Source: CAVVPY01 sp963750295
Lineage (GTDB): Bacteria > Actinomycetota > Actinomycetes > Mycobacteriales > Jatrophihabitantaceae
NCBI GenBank assembly: GCA_963750295.1
Contig: CAVVPY010000001.1
Coordinates: forward strand, 186,001 to 250,000
Direction: 5' to 3'
Length of the DNA stretch: 64,000 nt
How positions within the stretch are numbered: position 1 is the first letter of the stretch; each line of letters starts with the position of its first letter. The notes under the pieces are model-generated. The model was not told the DNA's origin. It saw only the letters and a list, made by a program, of their open reading frames with translations, and searched no databases. The position numbers and the translations under genes are program-made. Below are positions 59,555 through 64,000 of this stretch, one piece after another.

Positions 59555-60385
59555 ATGACCTCGGCGGCCCGGACGCGCTCGCGCGGGCGCCGACCGCGCT
59601 GGCCCGACCCGCCCCCGCACCCGTCCGGTGCGAAGCCGCCGGACATCCCGTCTGCGCTCGTTCCCCAGCACGTCGCGATCGTGATGGACGGCAACGGGCG
59701 GTGGGCCCACGCCAAGGGGCTGCCGCGCACCGAGGGTCACCGGGCCGGCGAGGCCGCACTGATGGACGTGCTGCACGGCGCGATCGAACTCAACGTGTCG
59801 ACGGTGTCGGCCTACGCGTTCTCGACCGAGAACTGGCGGCGGACCCCCGACGAGGTCCGGTTCCTGATGGGCTTCAACAAGGACGTCATCCGCAGGCGCC
59901 GCGACGAACTGGCTGAACTCGGCGTCCGGATCCGCTGGGCCGGGCGGCGTCCGCGGCTGTGGCGCAGCGTGATCGACCAACTCGAGGACGCCGAGGCCTA
60001 CACGCGCGACAACGACCGGCTCACCCTGCAGTTCTGCGTGAACTACGGCGGGCGCGCCGAGATCGTCGACGCCGTGCGGGCGATCGCCCGGGAGGTCCAG
60101 GACGGCCGGCTCAATCCGGCCAAGATCGACGAGCGGACGATAGCGGCGAATCTCGACGAGCCGGGCCTGCCCGACGTGGACCTGTTCATCCGCACGTCCG
60201 GCGAGCAGCGGACGTCGAACTTCCTGGTGTGGCAGTCCGCGTACGCCGAGCTGGTCTTCGTCGACACGCCGTGGCCGGAATTCGACCGCCGCCATTTCTG
60301 GGCCGCCTGCCTCGCGTATGCGCGCCGCGACCGTCGTTTCGGCGCCGCCGGCGAGATCGACGCACCGCCGGTAGCCCCGTCGTGA
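59555..60385 (+). CDS. uppS: Isoprenyl diphosphate synthase (UppS type)
   Basis: Cis-prenyltransferase of 276 residues. The catalytic Asp is D45 in VAIVMDGNGRWAHAKG, followed by GHRAGEAALMDVL and the C-terminal DLFIRTSGEQRTSNFLVWQS, then YAEL. It makes the long-chain isoprenoid carrier (undecaprenyl or decaprenyl diphosphate) for cell-wall and polysaccharide synthesis. ATG 59555 is at the start of an Arg/Pro-rich extension of 30 residues common in actinobacteria. The stop overlaps the next gene by GTGA. Confidence 0.95.
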   Translation: MTSAARTRSRGRRPRWPDPPPHPSGAKPPDIPSALVPQHVAIVMDGNGRWAHAKGLPRTEGHRAGEAALMDVLHGAIELNVSTVSAYAFSTENWRRTPDEVRFLMGFNKDVIRRRRDELAELGVRIRWAGRRPRLWRSVIDQLEDAEAYTRDNDRLTLQFCVNYGGRAEIVDAVRAIAREVQDGRLNPAKIDERTIAANLDEPGLPDVDLFIRTSGEQRTSNFLVWQSAYAELVFVDTPWPEFDRRHFWAACLAYARRDRRFGAAGEIDAPPVAPS

Positions 60386-60699
60386 TCTCGGTGACCCACT
60401 TCGAGCAACCGGGTGCGGATTTCGCCGATCGCGCCGCGGACGCGCTGGCCGCGCTGGCCGCGCGTCCCGGCTACCTGCGCGGCACCCTCGGGCGCAGCAC
60501 CGACGACCCGGGCCGGTGGCTGCTGGTCACCGAGTGGGACAGCGTCGGCGCCTATCGCCGAGCGCTCGGCGCGTTCGACGTCCGCGTCCGGGCCACCACC
60601 GTCCTGGCGGCCGCGCTGGACCTGCCCACCTCGTTCGAGTCGCTGGTGCGGGTCGAGCCGGGTGGGGAGCAGTTCAGCCGTTCCAGCGATCGCGTATGA
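60382..60699 (+). CDS. Antibiotic-biosynthesis-monooxygenase (ABM) fold protein
   Basis: Protein of 105 residues. The ferredoxin-like dimer fold is suggested by ARPGYLRGTLGRSTDDPGRW and LLVTEWDSVGAYRRALGAFD, typical of ABM-fold monooxygenases or heme-degrading-like proteins. Function is unknown; many such proteins are quinone or small-molecule oxidases. The GTG start overlaps the uppS stop, and its own stop overlaps the PAP2 gene. The coupling suggests lipid-related quinone chemistry but does not show it. Confidence 0.78.
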   Translation: MISVTHFEQPGADFADRAADALAALAARPGYLRGTLGRSTDDPGRWLLVTEWDSVGAYRRALGAFDVRVRATTVLAAALDLPTSFESLVRVEPGGEQFSRSSDRV

Positions 60700-61804
60700 G
60701 CGACTCGGCCACTCGCATCCGGCGGGCACGTCGGCGCGGGGCGCGACTGGTGGCGCGTCCGCGCTGGCTGTCGGACTCGGTACTGACCTGTCTGCGATGG
60801 GGCCTCGTCACCGTCTGGGCCGGCCTGTTCGCCGGCTACATGATCCAGAACGGCATCCCGTACTGGCGCTCGGACCTGCTGCTGTGGCTGGCGATCGGGC
60901 TGGTCGCTGCGAGCATCGGTCGGCGCAACCTGCTCACCGTCGTCGTCGATTTCGTCCCCTTCGCTGCCGTGCTGATCGCCTACGACTACCTGCGCGGCAT
61001 CTCAGACACGCTCGGCATGCCGACGTGGTGGCACCCGCAGGTCGACGTCGACAACATCCTGTTCTTCGGTCACTCGCCCACCGTGGTGCTGCAGAAGTAC
61101 CTGCGCTACCCCACCGTCCAGTGGTGGGACGTGCTCGTCGGGCTCTGCTACATCTCCTTCTTCTTCCTGCCCTACGTCACGGCAGCGGTCCTTTGGCTAC
61201 GCGGACGCGCGGACTTCTACCGCTGGTCGCTGCGATTCGTGAGCCTGTCCTTCGTCGGCTTCACCTTCTTCGCGCTGACACCGGCCGCCCCGCCGTGGGC
61301 CGCAGCGAAGTGCACCGCCGCGGACGTGGCCGACCATCCGAGCAATCCCGCGTGCATGTGGGGCAGTCCACGGGTCGACGGCGGCCTGCTCGGCCGTTTC
61401 ACCGACCCGCACGCCGGCGTGCCGGCCTGGATCGACCGGACGTCCACCCGCGGGCTCGGTCCGCTGCACCTGCACTTCGCCGAGCAGGTGGTCAAGGCCG
61501 GTCAGGCGGGGGCTGACGCCGTGGCCGCGGTCCCGTCGCTGCACGCCGGCGGCATCATGCTGTTCTCGATCTTCATGTGGCGCCGCGTGAACCGGTGGTG
61601 GCGGCCGGTGCTCGTCCTCTACCCGATCTTCATGGCGTTCACCCTGGTGTACACGGCCGAGCACTTCCTGGCCGACGTCCTCGCGGGTTGGCTGTTCGCA
61701 GCGCTGATCAGCCTCGGCGCCGACCGCGTCGAACGGTGGTGGGCCAGACGGGGTGCGGTGGCCGATATCCTGGAAGCTCCGCCCGTCGATGTTGTGGAGA
61801 ACCC

Positions 61805-63199
<1,395 letters not shown>

Positions 63200-63218
63200 G
63201 CGTGACGCTGACGCTCGG

Positions 63219-63281
63219 CCCGCTTCCCCCTCGTGTGACCAGATTTCGGGGCCGAATCTGGTCACACCGGGGGGAAGCGGG
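63219..63281. repeat. Dispersed palindromic element, copy B
   Basis: Twelve-base outer arms CCCGCTTCCCCC (63219-63230) and GGGGGAAGCGGG (63270-63281) and eleven-base inner arms TGTGACCAGAT (63234-63244) and ATCTGGTCACA (63256-63266) form an almost complete hairpin, with a further TCGG/CCGA pairing at the tip. It is closely related to copy A at 28628. It lies between glyS and the dus gene, where the dus reading frame begins 24 bases downstream. Confidence 0.85.
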
Positions 63282-63304
63282 CGTTCTTCGCCGGGCCGCC
63301 CGTT

Positions 63305-64000
63305 GTGCTGGCACCGATGGCGGGGATCACGAACACCGCGTTCCGCCAGCTGTGCCGCGAGCAGCTGGGCGGCGGCGGCCTGTTCGTCTCCGAGATGATC
63401 ACGACCCGCGCGCTGGTCGAGCGCAATCCGAAGACGATGCGCCTGATCGGGTTCGAACCGGGCGAGTCGCCACGGTCGCTGCAGCTCTACGGCGTCGACC
63501 CGGACGTCGTCGGCGCGGCGGTGCGGATGATCGTGGCCGAGGATCTGGCCGATCACGTCGACCTGAACTTCGGCTGCCCGGTGCCGAAGGTGACCCGCAA
63601 GGGGGGTGGGTCGGCGCTGCCGTGGCGCCGGTCGCTGTTCTCCGCAGTCGTCTCGGCCGCGGTGCGCGCGGCGGACGGGCGCCCGGTGACGGTGAAGATG
63701 CGGCTCGGGATCGACCGCGATCACCTGACCTACCGGGACGCGGCGCTGCGCGCCCAGGACGCGGGCGTCGCGCATGTCGCCCTGCACGGGCGAACCGCAG
63801 CGGACTTCTACGGCGGGACGGCCGACTGGGAACCGATCGCGGAACTGGTCGATCTGCTCGACGTCCCGGTGTTCGGCAACGGCGACATCTGGGAGGCCGA
63901 CGACGCGCTGCGGATGGTGCGGGCCACCGGCTGTGCGGGCGTGGTGGTCGGCCGCGGCTGCCTCGGGCGACCGTGGCTGTTCGCTGATCTCGTGGCCGCC
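63305..64000 (+). CDS. dus: tRNA-dihydrouridine synthase (DusB/Nifr3 type), 5' part
   Basis: Flavoprotein reducing uridine in tRNA, cut by the window end (232 codons visible). VLAPMAGITNTAFRQLCRE begins the barrel. The catalytic cysteine is in LNFGCPVPKVTRKGGGSALP, followed by VKMRLGIDRDHLT, HGRTAADFYGGTADW and VFGNGDIWEADDA. The frame is open back to 63239 without an ATG, GTG or TTG, so GTG 63305 is the first usable start. This gives a protein lacking about 20 residues that precede this point in relatives. The gap just upstream is filled by palindromic element B, which may have displaced the original start. Confidence 0.9.
   Translation, partial: MLAPMAGITNTAFRQLCREQLGGGGLFVSEMITTRALVERNPKTMRLIGFEPGESPRSLQLYGVDPDVVGAAVRMIVAEDLADHVDLNFGCPVPKVTRKGGGSALPWRRSLFSAVVSAAVRAADGRPVTVKMRLGIDRDHLTYRDAALRAQDAGVAHVALHGRTAADFYGGTADWEPIAELVDLLDVPVFGNGDIWEADDALRMVRATGCAGVVVGRGCLGRPWLFADLVAA

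Noticed and set aside
63448..63462. tRNA T-loop-like sequence (GGGTTCGAACC)
   Set aside because: It is inside the dus coding region, with no acceptor, D-arm or anticodon stem around it.

Overview
This is a chromosomal segment of a very GC-rich actinomycete. Signs are mycothiol genes (mshB and two DinB-like mycothiol-dependent proteins), a WhiB regulator, a DivIVA-domain protein, a DUF3117 micro-protein, a 7Fe-type ferredoxin, a GlgM-type glycogen synthase and frequent GTG starts. Gene order around the DivIVA/tag/DUF3117/glgA/glgC and whiB/DUF3499/manB/manA blocks matches the Mycobacterium tuberculosis Rv1205-Rv1213 and Rv3255-Rv3260 regions, but many unrelated genes are interleaved. That suggests a deep actinobacterial relative (for example a Frankiales or Jatrophihabitans-like lineage). 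The genus cannot be fixed from the sequence. About 69 protein genes are packed tightly, many with ATGA, GTGA or TGATG overlaps. No stretch over 300 bases lacks a gene. I see no rRNA, tRNA, CRISPR array, prophage or transposase gene.

Layout. 1-3.3 kb: 3' part of typA, then a methionine/glutamine-type aminotransferase with an omega-amidase. 3.4-9.6 kb: complete peptide-type ABC transporter operon with a strong hairpin after the binding-protein gene. 9.6-17.6 kb: mshB, small membrane and acetyltransferase genes, ferredoxin, the divergent dapD/dapE lysine pair, a MOSC protein and two LOG-family genes. 17.6-26 kb: SDR and crotonase genes, the DivIVA-domain protein with a 21-bp minisatellite, tag, DUF3117, leucyl aminopeptidase, a PTH2-like protein, glgA (glgM) and glgC. 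26-36.5 kb: two polar amino acid ABC transporters flanking an FAD amine or amino acid oxidase, then a large FAD/Fe-S dehydrogenase coupled to dapC.

36.5-44.6 kb: a three-gene set of circularly permuted ATP-grasp, alpha-E and transglutaminase-like proteins, then csbD, a PPOX protein, a mycothiol-dependent MDMPI protein, a piperideine-6-carboxylate dehydrogenase with a divergent LysR regulator, and whiB. 44.6-51.3 kb: a lipoprotein, a degenerate zincin and the manB-manA mannose-phosphate block. 51.3-55.9 kb: an ECF sigma factor coupled to an unusual cytosolic anti-sigma-like/MDMPI fusion, an FAD monooxygenase, a broken SMP-30 gene and a DUF2020 lipoprotein. 55.9-64 kb: era, an MFS transporter, recO, a secreted M15-like protein, uppS, an ABM protein, a PAP2 phosphatase, glyS and the 5' part of dus.

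The most interesting signals are: a two-copy palindromic element of about 65 bp that abuts gene starts (28628 and 63219); the sigma factor with its mycothiol-linked fusion partner; the minisatellite whose entry carries one extra G that switches an acidic tail to a basic one; and the predicted ATP-grasp/alpha-E/transglutaminase peptide-modification set with a terminal glutamine tract.
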